DNA from: Eubacteriales bacterium
Lineage (GTDB): Bacteria; Bacillota; Clostridia; Lachnospirales; Lachnospiraceae
Assembly: GCA_030536995.1 (NCBI GenBank)
Contig: JAUNOY010000001.1
Location: forward strand, 223,274-287,273
DNA: 64,000 nucleotides
Reading direction: 5' to 3'
Positions within the stretch are counted from its first letter, which is position 1, and each line of letters begins with the position of its first letter. The translations under genes were made by a program, and so were the position numbers. The notes beneath the pieces are model-generated. The model saw only the letters and a program-made list of their open reading frames with translations. It had not been told where the DNA came from and ran no database searches. Below, in pieces: positions 8,699 to 17,740 of the stretch.

Positions 8699-9036
8699 CT
8701 TCTGCCACCTCTCTTTCCACAAAACGGTTTACAAAGTTCCGGAAAAATCGTCCCCATCTGAAGCGCATGATCGGGATCAAAGGTAGTCGTAAACTGCTGG
8801 CAGGGTACATATGCCATAGCCGGCTCCAAATGTGCAAGATGTGTATACATTTCTGCATTTTTACTCTTTACTCCCGGCATTTTACAGTTACACTCTTCTA
8901 TTTTTGAAACGCAGTGCGGCTGTCTTACCGGTCCGGAACCGGATATTCCACAATCCGGTCCTTGCATTGACTTTGTCATTCCACAGGTCCGGTTATAGGG
9001 ACGGCAGCCCGCATAGTTCATCTGATAATTTTCCAT
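8695..9036 (-). CDS. cotJA: spore coat protein CotJA with cysteine-rich N-terminal extension
   Basis: The C-terminal half (about residues 60-113) has the CotJA pattern LAMAYVPCQQF-type core followed by DPDHALQMGTIFPEL, characteristic of spore coat-associated CotJA. The N-terminal 55 residues are unusual, carrying about eight cysteines (for example CGMTKS, PDCGIS and EECNC). The protein is therefore longer (113 residues) than the roughly 80-residue Bacillus homologue. The ATG at 9036 follows AGAAGGGA at a suitable distance. It is first in the cotJABC operon. Confidence 0.87.
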   Translation of the reverse strand: MENYQMNYAGCRPYNRTCGMTKSMQGPDCGISGSGPVRQPHCVSKIEECNCKMPGVKSKNAEMYTHLAHLEPAMAYVPCQQFTTTFDPDHALQMGTIFPELCKPFCGKRGGRR

Positions 9037-9196
9037 GAACAAATCCCTTCTGCCCAAATTTTATAATTCCCTATATTTTATGTGCTGAAAAGAAATATGT
9101 GCGCAGCGCATCTCTAAACACAAATCCCAAAATATATGTTTCAAATTCCATACATCAGTGCTATAATGTCTTTATTCAATCTTTATATAATCTTTA

Positions 9197-9224
9197 TTTA
9201 ACCTTAATGCCATTTTTATATAAT
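9197..9224 (+). promoter_or_regulatory. possible trkA-trkH promoter
   Basis: TTTAAC (9197-9202) and a perfect TATAAT (9219-9224) are 16 bases apart, about 50 bases before trkA. A second TATAAT lies at 9186-9191. The region between divergent cotJA and trkA is very AT-rich, so the -35 assignment is weak. Confidence 0.4.
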
Positions 9225-9272
9225 CTTAATGTAAGATTGAATCAGACAAAAAATTACACTTTTGGAGGAATT

Positions 9273-10631
9273 ATGCAGATTATTATTGTTGGATGCGGTA
9301 AAGTTGGAAGTTCCCTGGCTGAACAGCTTCAGGAAGAGGAAACGGACATAACCCTTATTGACGTATCAGCAGAAAAAATCAACACTCTTTCCGAGAATAT
9401 CGATGCCATGGGAATCGTCGGAAACGGAGCCAGCATCAATACCCTGATGGAAGCCGGCATTGAAAATGCAGACATTATGATTGCAGTTACAGGTTCCGAT
9501 GAACTGAACCTTCTGTGCTGTCTCATTGCACAGAAAACCAGCCGCTGTCACACTATCGCCAGAGTGCGAAATCCGATTTACGGAAATGAAATCGGCTTTA
9601 TCAAGGAACGTCTCGGAGTAAATATGATCATCAATCCTGAGTTTGCAGCAGCGCAGGAAATTTCCCGACTGCTCCGCTTCCCTTCTGCCATAAAGATTGA
9701 CACTTTCGCCAGAGGCAGAGTGGAACTGTTAAAGTTTAAAGTTCGACCTGAATTTAATCTGGACGGATTGAGTGTCTCCCGCATTACAGAGAAGCTTCAG
9801 TGCGATATCCTTTTCTGCGCCGTAGAAAGTGACGGAAGAGTTGCCATTCCCGGGGGAGATTATTTACTCCATGACGGTGACTTTGTTTCTATTTTGGCTT
9901 CTCCACAGAACGCAGCCTTGTTTTTCAAAAAAATCGGCCTGAAAACCCATCAGGTAAAAAATGCCCTTATTGTAGGCGGAGGAACGATTTCCCATTACCT
10001 CACTTATCTGCTTCAGGATATGAAAATTAATGTAAAAATTATCGAGAACTCAAAATCCCGCTGTGAGGAATTAAGCGAACTTCTTCCTGATACGACTATT
10101 ATAAACGGAGACGGCACCAACCGCTCTCTTCTTCTTGAAGAAGGTCTTGAAAACACAGAAGCTTTTGTGGCCTTGACAAACCTTGATGAAGAAAACATCT
10201 TCCTCTCCCTTTTTGCCAAAAATGTGTCAAAAGCCAAGCTTGTAGCCAAAGTAAACCGTCTCGCCTTTAATGATGTAATTGACAATCTGGATATCGGAAG
10301 TGTAATCTATCCAAAGTACATAACAGCAGACTGTATTCTTCAGTATGTGCGCGCTATGCAGAACAGTATCGGAAGCAATGTTGAAACTCTTTATCATATT
10401 CTGGACAACCGCGCCGAGGCACTGGAGTTTGCAATTAAAGATACCTGTCCTGTTCTTGGTAAACCTCTGTCCGAACTGAACCTGAAAAAAAATCTTCTTG
10501 TAGGTTCTCTCAACCGTGGCGGTAAAATAAAAATCCCTCGCGGAAGTGACGCCCTGCAGGTTGGAGACACTGTAATCATTGTAACCACTCACAAAGGCCT
10601 TCGAGATATCAGTGATATTCTGGATAAATAA
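9273..10631 (+). CDS. trkA: Trk potassium uptake regulator TrkA
   Basis: Peripheral nucleotide-binding subunit of Trk K+ uptake, 452 residues. It contains two RCK modules in tandem, each with a Rossmann fold: the first begins IIIVGCGKVGSSLAEQL at residue 2, and the second begins ALIVGGGTISHYLTYLL near residue 230. Each is followed by a TrkA-C domain. The true start is the ATG at 9273, behind TTTGGAGGAATT. An upstream extension lacks a ribosome-binding site. It is followed 12 bases later by trkH, so the two form a two-gene K+ transport operon. Confidence 0.95.
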   Translation: MQIIIVGCGKVGSSLAEQLQEEETDITLIDVSAEKINTLSENIDAMGIVGNGASINTLMEAGIENADIMIAVTGSDELNLLCCLIAQKTSRCHTIARVRNPIYGNEIGFIKERLGVNMIINPEFAAAQEISRLLRFPSAIKIDTFARGRVELLKFKVRPEFNLDGLSVSRITEKLQCDILFCAVESDGRVAIPGGDYLLHDGDFVSILASPQNAALFFKKIGLKTHQVKNALIVGGGTISHYLTYLLQDMKINVKIIENSKSRCEELSELLPDTTIINGDGTNRSLLLEEGLENTEAFVALTNLDEENIFLSLFAKNVSKAKLVAKVNRLAFNDVIDNLDIGSVIYPKYITADCILQYVRAMQNSIGSNVETLYHILDNRAEALEFAIKDTCPVLGKPLSELNLKKNLLVGSLNRGGKIKIPRGSDALQVGDTVIIVTTHKGLRDISDILDK

Positions 10632-10643
10632 AGGAGAAAAACC

Positions 10644-12083
10644 ATGAACTATTCCATTATCATCTATATCATCGGATGGATTTTAAAACTGGAAGCCGCA
10701 TTTATGCTTCTTCCGGGCATTACAGCAATTATTTACAGAGAAAAAACCGGCTTTGTTTTCCTTATCACTATGGCGCTCTGTCTGGCAGCGGGCATTCCTC
10801 TTACCAGGAAAAAGCCGAAACAAAAAGCCTTTTACACAAAAGAGGGCTTCGTGACTGTTGCCCTGAGCTGGATTGTACTCAGTATTATGGGCGCAGTTCC
10901 CTTTGTGCTGAGCGGCGCAATCCCCCATCCCATTGACGCGCTTTTTGAAACAGTTTCCGGTTTCACAACAACAGGAGCCAGTATTTTGAGTGATGTGGAA
11001 TGCCTTCCCCACTGCGTGCTGATCTGGCGAAGCTTCACACACTGGATTGGAGGTATGGGCGTTCTTGTCTTCATCTTAAGCCTTCTGCCGCTCACCGGCG
11101 GATACCATATGAATCTGATGAAAGCAGAAAGCCCCGGTCCGTCCGTAGGCAAGCTTGTTCCCAAGGTACAGTCCACAGCCAAGATTCTCTATTCCATCTA
11201 TCTTGGACTTACCCTGCTGCAGATTATTCTCCTGCTGTGCGGAAAAATGCCGCTTTTTGACACTCTCTGTACCGCATTCGGAACTGCCGGAACAGGAGGC
11301 TTCGGTATAAAAAACAACAGTATTGCAGGCTACAGCACCTACATACAGGTTGTTGTCACCATTTTTATGATTCTTTTCGGTATTAACTTCAATGTGTATT
11401 TCTTTCTTCTGACAAAGAAATTTGCACAGGCTTTCAAGTGCGAGGAAGTTCGTTATTATCTGGGAATCATTGCTGTTGCCATTATAATTATCACATTTAA
11501 TGTCCGCCATATGTTCGGAAGCGTAGGAGAAGCGCTGCAGCATGCCTCTTTCCAGGTAGGCTCCATCATTACAACTACAGGTTTTGCAACCACAGACTTC
11601 AACCTGTGGCCGCAGGTTTCCAGAACAATCCTTATTATTCTGATGTTTGTGGGAGCCTGTGCGGGAAGTACAGGCGGCGGCATAAAGGTTTCCCGTTTTG
11701 TTATTCTGTGTAAGACCATCCGCAAGGAGCTTCACCTTTATATTCATCCTAATGCGGTAAAAAAAATCAAGATGGACCAGAAAGTAGTCCCTCACGAGGT
11801 AGTGCGCGCCACCAATATTTTCCTGATTGTATATGTCCTGATTTTCTTTGGCTCTGTATTTCTCATCGCTTTTGATAATTTTGACTATACCACCAACTTC
11901 ACAGCCGTGGCTGCAACACTCAACAACATTGGTCCCGGTCTTGAGCTTGTAGGGCCAACCCAGAACTTTAATATTTTTTCCTACTTTTCAAAAAGCATTC
12001 TCATCTTTGATATGCTTGCAGGACGACTGGAAATTTTCCCTCTGCTCCTTCTTTTTGTAAGAGACACCTGGAAAAAATTCTGA
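10644..12083 (+). CDS. trkH: Trk potassium transporter membrane subunit TrkH
   Basis: Ion-conducting membrane subunit of the Trk system, 479 residues and about ten hydrophobic segments. Selectivity-filter-like loops appear as TVSGFTTTGAS, GTAGTGGFGI, TTTGFATTDF and AATLNNIGPG, the four pseudo-repeats of the TrkH/KtrB fold. The ATG at 10644 follows AAGGAGAAAA. It works with the cytoplasmic TrkA subunit encoded just upstream, and transcription ends in a strong bidirectional terminator shared with the convergent radical SAM gene. Confidence 0.96.
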   Translation: MNYSIIIYIIGWILKLEAAFMLLPGITAIIYREKTGFVFLITMALCLAAGIPLTRKKPKQKAFYTKEGFVTVALSWIVLSIMGAVPFVLSGAIPHPIDALFETVSGFTTTGASILSDVECLPHCVLIWRSFTHWIGGMGVLVFILSLLPLTGGYHMNLMKAESPGPSVGKLVPKVQSTAKILYSIYLGLTLLQIILLLCGKMPLFDTLCTAFGTAGTGGFGIKNNSIAGYSTYIQVVVTIFMILFGINFNVYFFLLTKKFAQAFKCEEVRYYLGIIAVAIIIITFNVRHMFGSVGEALQHASFQVGSIITTTGFATTDFNLWPQVSRTILIILMFVGACAGSTGGGIKVSRFVILCKTIRKELHLYIHPNAVKKIKMDQKVVPHEVVRATNIFLIVYVLIFFGSVFLIAFDNFDYTTNFTAVAATLNNIGPGLELVGPTQNFNIFSYFSKSILIFDMLAGRLEIFPLLLLFVRDTWKKF

Positions 12084-12100
12084 TTTCTCTGTCTTCCCAC

Positions 12101-12133
12101 TAAAAAAGACTGCCTCACAAGCAGTCTTTTTTA
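12101..12133. terminator. bidirectional terminator between trkH and the radical SAM gene
   Basis: Perfect 13-bp palindrome TAAAAAAGACTGC and GCAGTCTTTTTTA with a 7-base loop, giving T-runs on both strands. The stop codon of the convergent radical SAM gene (12131-12133) lies inside the distal arm. Confidence 0.9.
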
Positions 12134-13042
12134 GATTCCTTCATAATCAAACGTCGGTATAAAGCTTTCCTTTGCAGTTTCTCCATCCTGAAAAAATCCA
12201 TTTTCAATTCCCATAGCAATTGCAGCGTCAAGAACCTTTTCGTATTCCCTTGCTGTTACCTTCCGATTCAGTTCCGGATATTTGTCATGATGAAAAACAG
12301 GTGTATACTGATTCATAATGCTGAGATAAATTTCATTCCCATATGTTTCATGGAGATATTCCAGAACCTTTACAGAGTTTTTCGTATGTCCGGGGAGTAT
12401 AAGATTCCTTACGACTGTCCCTCGTCTGATATAACCATCTTCCCCAAATTCGCATTTTCCAGTCTGCCTTACCATTTCTTTTATGGCAATTTTCGCAATA
12501 TCAGGGTAATCCGGAGCATGAGAAAGCTTCGCTGCCAGATTCTCTTCCATATACTTAAAATCCGGAAGATATACGTCTACATATCCATCCAGCATCCGAA
12601 GTGTTTCTACCTTTTCATATCCGCCGCAGTTATAGACTATGGGAAGACGCAGTCCTCTGAGCCGTGCTGTATCAAGGGTCTCCACAATCTGAGGCACATA
12701 ATGCGTTCCGGTAACAAGATTGATATTTGCCGCCCCTTTTTCCTGAAGTTCCAGAAAAATCTCCGCAAGCCTCTCAGACGTAATTTCACGCCCGCTGCTG
12801 CCAATGGCAATCTCTCTGTTCTGACAATAACTGCATCTTAAATTACAGCCTGTAAAAAATACTGCTCCTGAGCCTTTCTCTCCGGATATGCAAGGTTCTT
12901 CCCACATATGAAGAGCCGCTCGGGCGGCAAAAATCCTGCCGTCCATTCCGCAATACCCTTTCTTTCCTTCCAGACGGTTGACATGACAATTCCTAGGACA
13001 GAGAGTACAGTCCTTATATCTCTCCATTTGTTTTGTTTTCAT
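12131..13042 (-). CDS. radical SAM protein, PflA-like
   Basis: Iron-sulfur protein of 303 residues. After an N-terminal cysteine motif (CTLCPRNC, then GYCG) it carries the radical SAM motif CNLRCSYC near residue 69. The N-terminal cluster and overall pattern match the PflA-like 'AmmeMemoRadiSam/PflX-type' radical SAM group, whose substrates are mostly unknown. No glycyl radical enzyme is adjacent. Its start region overlaps the end of the threonine aldolase gene; the ATG at 13027 is an alternative start and neither has a good ribosome-binding site. Translational coupling to the upstream gene is likely. Confidence 0.8.
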   Translation of the reverse strand: MKTKQMERYKDCTLCPRNCHVNRLEGKKGYCGMDGRIFAARAALHMWEEPCISGEKGSGAVFFTGCNLRCSYCQNREIAIGSSGREITSERLAEIFLELQEKGAANINLVTGTHYVPQIVETLDTARLRGLRLPIVYNCGGYEKVETLRMLDGYVDVYLPDFKYMEENLAAKLSHAPDYPDIAKIAIKEMVRQTGKCEFGEDGYIRRGTVVRNLILPGHTKNSVKVLEYLHETYGNEIYLSIMNQYTPVFHHDKYPELNRKVTAREYEKVLDAAIAMGIENGFFQDGETAKESFIPTFDYEGI

Positions 13043-14066
13043 CCAGAAGTCTCATCAGCTCCTTTACCGCATCTTTCCCTGTAGCCCAGCTTGTTGCAAA
13101 ACGTACGACTGTATGTGCCTCGTCATATTTTTCCCAGAAACTGAAACCGACTTTTTTCTTCAGCTCTTCCATTTCTCTGTCCTCAAGAATGATAAACTGC
13201 TGATTGGTAGGTGATTCCAGAAAGAACGAGTATCCTCTTTTTGCAAAGCCCGCCTTGAGAAGTTCCGCCATATCAATCGCATGTTTACTGATTTCAAAAT
13301 ACAGATTATCTGTAAACAGGGTATCAAACTGAACTCCCAGAAGACGTCCCTTGGCAAGAAGCGCTCCGTGCTGTTTGATTCTTGTGAGAAAATGCTTCGG
13401 AGTGTTATTTTTCGTAAATACGACAGCCTCACCGCAGAGCGCTCCTACCTTGGTTCCTCCAATATAAAAAGCATCACAGTATTTGGCAATCATCGGAAGG
13501 GTCACATCTGTTTCTCTGCTCATAAGTCCGTATCCAAGACGGGCTCCGTCCAGATAAAGAGGGATTTCATACTTTCTGCAAACAGAGGAAATCTCTTTTA
13601 ATTCCGCCTCTGTATACAGAGTTCCGTACTCTGTCGGGTGGGAAATATAAACAGCTCCCGGAAATACCATATGCTCATAGCTGTCGTCCCCGTAAAAGGT
13701 TTCAAGATAAGCAATCAGCTCGTCTGCATGGATTTTCCCATTGTGCTGAGGAATGGCAAGTACCTTGTGCCCCGTATATTCCACAGCTCCTGATTCATGG
13801 GCATTAATATGACCGGTAGCTGCACTGATCACACCCTCATAGCGTTCCAGCATAGTATCCAGGATTGTGGCATTTGTCTGAGTCCCTCCCACTAAGAAAT
13901 GCACATCCGCCTCCGGACAGTGGCAGGCCTCTTTAATTTTCTCTTTTGCCAGTTCACAATACTTATCTGCTCCATAGCCTGTGAGCTGTTCCATATTCGT
14001 TTCAACAAGACGCTGCAGGATCTTTTCATGAGCACCTTCAATATAATCGCTTTCAAATGATAACAT
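13014..14066 (-). CDS. ltaE: low-specificity L-threonine aldolase family (PLP enzyme)
   Basis: Fold-type I PLP enzyme of 350 residues that by family cleaves L-threonine or allo-threonine to glycine and acetaldehyde. The PLP lysine sits in YIGGTKVGALCG near residue 205, and the cofactor-binding aspartate is in LYLDGARLGYG. HINAHESGAVEYTGHKV is also typical of the family. I chose the ATG at 14066 because AAAGGAGACAGG precedes it. The longer form to 14093 has no ribosome-binding site. The 3' end overlaps the radical SAM gene by 29 bases. Exact substrate preference cannot be read from sequence. Confidence 0.88.
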   Translation of the reverse strand: MLSFESDYIEGAHEKILQRLVETNMEQLTGYGADKYCELAKEKIKEACHCPEADVHFLVGGTQTNATILDTMLERYEGVISAATGHINAHESGAVEYTGHKVLAIPQHNGKIHADELIAYLETFYGDDSYEHMVFPGAVYISHPTEYGTLYTEAELKEISSVCRKYEIPLYLDGARLGYGLMSRETDVTLPMIAKYCDAFYIGGTKVGALCGEAVVFTKNNTPKHFLTRIKQHGALLAKGRLLGVQFDTLFTDNLYFEISKHAIDMAELLKAGFAKRGYSFFLESPTNQQFIILEDREMEELKKKVGFSFWEKYDEAHTVVRFATSWATGKDAVKELMRLLDENKTNGEI

Positions 14067-14111
14067 CTTTCCTGTCTCCTTTATCTGATACATTCAAATT
14101 ATTTTATCACA

Positions 14112-14139
14112 AAAATCCCGGCTTTTACACCGGGATTTT
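14112..14139 (-). terminator. terminator after the ACT-domain gene
   Basis: Perfect 10-bp stem AAAATCCCGG/CCGGGATTTT with an 8-base loop and T residues following on the minus strand, between the ACT-domain gene and ltaE. Confidence 0.8.
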
Positions 14140-14170
14140 CTGCTTTTTACTTTTTATGGAAGCTTATTGG

Positions 14171-14602
14171 TTATAAGCTCTGAAGCTCGTCCTGACATAC
14201 CGGGCGGATGCCGTTCTGCTGAAGAACTCTGATGGCTTTTTCGTTATCCTCCACACGGAAAATCATATATGCAATTCCTTTCTTTCTTGTTGTGAACGCA
14301 TACATATATTCGATATTTACATCATTATCTCCAAGCACACTGATTGCCTTGGAAAGAGCTCCCGGTTCGTCGGGCATTTCCACTGCCAGAACTTTTGTAA
14401 TGGAAATAATATAATCTGCATCCTTTAATACTGTAGACGCACTGTAAATGTCATCCACGATCAGGCGGACAATACCGAAATCTGCTGCCTCTGCCAATGA
14501 GAGCGCCCGCATGTCAATGTTATTCTGTGAAAGAACCTCTGTCAGTTCCGACAGCCTTCCCGGCTTGTTTTCCAGAAAAACGGAAATCTGTTTCACTGTC
14601 AT
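14171..14602 (-). CDS. tandem ACT-domain protein linked to phenylacetate-CoA ligase
   Basis: A 143-residue protein made only of two ACT domains: residues 1-68 (KQISVFLENKPGRLSEL) and 70-140 (VLAVEMPDEPGALSKAI). ACT domains bind amino acids or similar small ligands. It starts 12 bases after paaK and is in the same operon, a pairing known in many anaerobes where the ACT protein is thought to sense an aromatic amino acid or its keto-acid product. That regulatory role is inference; the domain call is secure. Confidence 0.9.
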   Translation of the reverse strand: MTVKQISVFLENKPGRLSELTEVLSQNNIDMRALSLAEAADFGIVRLIVDDIYSASTVLKDADYIISITKVLAVEMPDEPGALSKAISVLGDNDVNIEYMYAFTTRKKGIAYMIFRVEDNEKAIRVLQQNGIRPVCQDELQSL

Positions 14603-14614
14603 GATTTTTCCTCC

Positions 14615-15925
14615 TTATTTATTCTGATATAAATTACGTTTATCAATTACGCGGACAGCCTTGCCCTCGCTTCTCGCAATCGTCTTCGGATTAACAAGCT
14701 TCACCTTCGCATAGATACCAAGCATCGCTTTCAGCGCTGCTACAAGTTCTTTCTCTTTATTTGCCACAACACTCAGACTGTCTGAGAACATTTCCGGTGT
14801 CATTTCAACCTGAACCTCAATGGTATCGCTGTTGTTTACACGATCTACAATAATCTGGTAGTTTGCTGCATATCCCTTGTTCATAAGAACTGTCTCAATC
14901 TGTGATGGGAATACGTTCACACCTTTGATAATGAGCATATCGTCGCTTCTGCCAAGAGGCTTGGTCATTTTTACATGGGTTCTGCCACAGGCACATTTCT
15001 CTCTGCTCAAAATGCAGATATCACGTGTACGATAACGAAGCAGCGGAAATGCCTCTTTCGTGATACTGGTAAATACAAGCTCTCCCTTTTCGCCGTCCGG
15101 AAGTACCTCTCCTGTCTTTGGATTAATGACTTCTGCTATAAAATGATCTTCATTTATATGCATTCCATCCTGTGCAGAACATTCAAACGCAACACCTGGT
15201 CCTGAAATTTCTGTAAGACCGTAAATATCATATGCTTTAATTCCCAGCTTTTCCTCCACATCACGGCGCATTTCCTCTGTCCATGCCTCGGCTCCAAAAA
15301 TACCGGATTTCAATTTAATCTGATCCTGAAGACCTTTCTCATGGATACTTTCTGCAAGATATGCCGCATAAGACGGCGTACAGCAAAGAATCGTAGATCC
15401 CAGGTCTGTCATAAACTGAATCTGGCGATCCGTATTTCCGGATGACATGGGAAGGGTCAGACAGCCTACTTTATGGGAACCGCCGTTTAACCCCGGACCT
15501 CCTGTAAAAAGACCATAACCATAGCTTACGTGGCAAATATCATCTTTTGTTCCGCCAGCTGCAGTAATCGCTCTTGCACAACAGTCTTCCCACAAGTCTA
15601 TATCATGCTGGGTATAAAAGGCAACCACTCTTCGCCCTGTGGTACCGCTTGTAGACTGAATACGAACACACTCATTAAGCGGTCTTGCCAGAAGACCGTA
15701 TGGATATTCGTCCCGTAAATCGTCTTTCGTAATAAAAGGTAATTTATATAAATCGTCTACAGACTGAATATCTTCCGGAGAGACTCCCGTCTCTTCCATT
15801 CTCTTCCTGTACATCGGCACATTGTCCCATACATTTCGTACCTGTTTTACAAGTCTTTCACTCTGCCATTGACGAATCTGATCTCTTGAAGCACACTCGA
15901 TTTCCGGCTGATAATATCTTTCCAT
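14615..15925 (-). CDS. paaK: phenylacetate-CoA ligase (AMP-forming)
   Basis: Adenylate-forming enzyme of 436 residues that activates phenylacetate or related aryl acids to CoA thioesters. The AMP-binding P-loop is seen as QSTSGTTGRRVV near residue 91, followed by IYGLTEISGPG and the hinge region LGRSDDMLIIKGVNVFPSQIE; this last feature is shortened here to RSDDMLIIKGVNVFPSQIE. The C-terminal domain is the short PaaK type. In gut anaerobes it is usually linked to aromatic amino acid catabolism, yet no phenylacetate degradation genes are present here. The physiological acid is uncertain. Confidence 0.9.
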   Translation of the reverse strand: MERYYQPEIECASRDQIRQWQSERLVKQVRNVWDNVPMYRKRMEETGVSPEDIQSVDDLYKLPFITKDDLRDEYPYGLLARPLNECVRIQSTSGTTGRRVVAFYTQHDIDLWEDCCARAITAAGGTKDDICHVSYGYGLFTGGPGLNGGSHKVGCLTLPMSSGNTDRQIQFMTDLGSTILCCTPSYAAYLAESIHEKGLQDQIKLKSGIFGAEAWTEEMRRDVEEKLGIKAYDIYGLTEISGPGVAFECSAQDGMHINEDHFIAEVINPKTGEVLPDGEKGELVFTSITKEAFPLLRYRTRDICILSREKCACGRTHVKMTKPLGRSDDMLIIKGVNVFPSQIETVLMNKGYAANYQIIVDRVNNSDTIEVQVEMTPEMFSDSLSVVANKEKELVAALKAMLGIYAKVKLVNPKTIARSEGKAVRVIDKRNLYQNK

Positions 15926-16056
15926 ACAGATTCTCCTTTTCTCTCCCTCTATGTAAATAGTATTTATGTTATTAACACTATAACATTTTAACGCTTCAAC
16001 GTAAAGATATTTTTTATAAAAAAGTTGATTTTTCGCACTTCTGTTAAAAAATCAGC

Positions 16057-16101
16057 AAAAACGCGGCTCCAGGAGAAGTCTTTTCCAAAAACCGCGTTTT
16101 T
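16057..16101 (-). terminator. terminator after sigE
   Basis: Stem AAAAACGCGG/CCGCGTTTTT (16057-16066 with 16092-16101), with further pairing possible in the loop, directly after the sigE stop codon. The minus-strand arm ends in T residues. Confidence 0.8.
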
Positions 16102-16104
16102 ACC

Positions 16105-16836
16105 TTATTCATATTTCACAATTTCTTTTTTCAGTCGCTTCATAATTCTTTTTTCCAGACGGGAGATATAGGACTGGGAAATCCCCAGAAGATCCGCCAC
16201 TTCCTTCTGTGTACGCTCTCTGTTTTCTCCTTTTCCGAGACCAAATCGCAGTTTGATGATCGTTTGCTCTCTTGAACTAAGCTTGGAGATTGCCTTTGCC
16301 AGAAGACCAATTTCAACCTCTTCCTCAAGACGTTTGGAAATCACATCCTCGTCAGTCCCCAATATATCTGACAAAAGCAGCTCATTTCCATCCCAATCCA
16401 CATTAAGCGGTTCATCAATGGAAACTTCCATCCTTGTTTTGCTATTTCTTCTAAGATACATAAGAATTTCATTCTCTATACATCTGGACGCATAAGTAGC
16501 AAGCTTAATATTTTTACCTGTATTAAAGGTATTGATTGCCTTTATCAGGCCTATCGTCCCTATGGAAATCAAATCCTCTACCCCAACTCCTGTATTGTCA
16601 AATTTTTTTGCAATGTATACTACCAGTCTGAGATTATGCTCAATGAGCAATGACTTTGCCTCCTGCTCCTGATCCGTGCCAAGTTTTCCCAGAACATATG
16701 CCTCTCTCTGGGGCTCCAGAGGCGCCGGAAGGACATCGTTCCCTCCAATGTAAAAAATCTCCCGCGGCCTGTTTATCATAAATTTCGAGACCACCTGAAA
16801 CGGATAATGATTCGCGTATGCTGCTCTCATATTCAT
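16105..16836 (-). CDS. sigE: sporulation sigma factor SigE (pro-sigma-E)
   Basis: Mother-cell sigma factor of early sporulation, 243 residues. The N-terminal pro-sequence ends near [16 protein letters not shown], which matches the FYIGG region cut by SpoIIGA. Region 2 appears as [27 protein letters not shown] and [16 protein letters not shown]; region 4 appears as [15 protein letters not shown] and [19 protein letters not shown]. The ATG at 16836 follows AGGGGGAGAAG and lies 14 bases after spoIIGA, the conserved spoIIG operon. Presence of the gene indicates an endospore former. Confidence 0.97.
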   Translation of the reverse strand: MNMRAAYANHYPFQVVSKFMINRPREIFYIGGNDVLPAPLEPQREAYVLGKLGTDQEQEAKSLLIEHNLRLVVYIAKKFDNTGVGVEDLISIGTIGLIKAINTFNTGKNIKLATYASRCIENEILMYLRRNSKTRMEVSIDEPLNVDWDGNELLLSDILGTDEDVISKRLEEEVEIGLLAKAISKLSSREQTIIKLRFGLGKGENRERTQKEVADLLGISQSYISRLEKRIMKRLKKEIVKYE

Positions 16837-16850
16837 AGCTTCTCCCCCTC

Positions 16851-17693
16851 TTATTGCAGTAATCGGAAATTTAAAAGTACTTCATATTCCTTACCCAAAG
16901 CAGAAGGCTCCGAAAGAAGCGCAAGCACTGGTCTGTCTATCTCTACCATCTCTTCAGGAGTCTGAATACAAAGCTTCTCCAAGGTAACTGCAAGGGTCAC
17001 TCCATTTCCGCCTATAGTTTTATAAGGCAGGAAATGAGGATGAAGCCCTGCAATCTCTGTATTTTCAAACTCCCCCGGATTCTCTCTCAGGTTCTTTAAT
17101 TTTTCCGCCGTATCTCGGGGCAGAATTTTTCCCAGAACTTCCTGACTGATAATCGAAACAGGAGAGGTTCCATCCATAAGCAGATTCCCTGAATCATAAA
17201 ATCCGCAAAACGGCTGTTTTTTTCCCTGATAGGACAATGTAACCGGATACATATTTCTCATGCGAACGCGCAGGGAATCTGTAAGATAACCGAGAGCCAT
17301 CAATCCCAGATAAACGCAGGCTGCAAACACAAAAAACAGTTTTACGGTTATTTCACTCCCCGCAGTTACTGCTTCCAGAAATCCTCCGCATAAAAAAGCT
17401 GCCAGATAAAGAGTCACCATTGCCTTTATAAGCAGCCCTCCTTTCTTCAGTCCGCACCCCAGCATCACCATTCCAAAAGCGCAGCCGCCATGGAGTAAAA
17501 TCACTGCCGGTAAATGCACATCTGCGGGAAAATATAACAGGAGACAGGAAAACAAGGCTCCCAATACTGCAGCTAAAAGCGTTCTTATCCGGTTCTTCCT
17601 GCAACGAAAAATAGTTCCCACAAGACGCAGAAGAATATAATCCATCAGGAGATTCGTCGCAAACACAACATCTATGTATACTTCGTAATACAT
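16851..17693 (-). CDS. spoIIGA: sigma-E processing peptidase SpoIIGA
   Basis: Membrane-bound aspartic protease that removes the pro-sequence of sigma-E after engulfment signalling. The 280-residue protein has five hydrophobic segments in the first 155 residues and a cytoplasmic protease domain with the catalytic motif [11 protein letters not shown] near residue 165. It is followed by sigE, the usual order. AGGGGG lies five bases before the ATG. The promoter upstream has the long -10/-35 spacing expected of Spo0A-activated spoIIG. Confidence 0.95.
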   Translation of the reverse strand: MYYEVYIDVVFATNLLMDYILLRLVGTIFRCRKNRIRTLLAAVLGALFSCLLLYFPADVHLPAVILLHGGCAFGMVMLGCGLKKGGLLIKAMVTLYLAAFLCGGFLEAVTAGSEITVKLFFVFAACVYLGLMALGYLTDSLRVRMRNMYPVTLSYQGKKQPFCGFYDSGNLLMDGTSPVSIISQEVLGKILPRDTAEKLKNLRENPGEFENTEIAGLHPHFLPYKTIGGNGVTLAVTLEKLCIQTPEEMVEIDRPVLALLSEPSALGKEYEVLLNFRLLQ

Positions 17694-17740
17694 AAAAACC
17701 CCCTATGACCTGTCAATCCTTCGCTTTGGTAAGTGAATTC

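Noticed and set aside
9060-9115. Possible sigma-E promoter for cotJABC
   Set aside because: ACATATTT and CATAAAAT are present, but the spacing (about 11 bases) does not fit the 14-15 bases of the sigma-E consensus.
11076-11795. Long minus-strand open frame inside trkH (239 codons)
   Set aside because: It lies wholly opposite trkH, which is unmistakable, and its sequence is low in family signal; a coding shadow.
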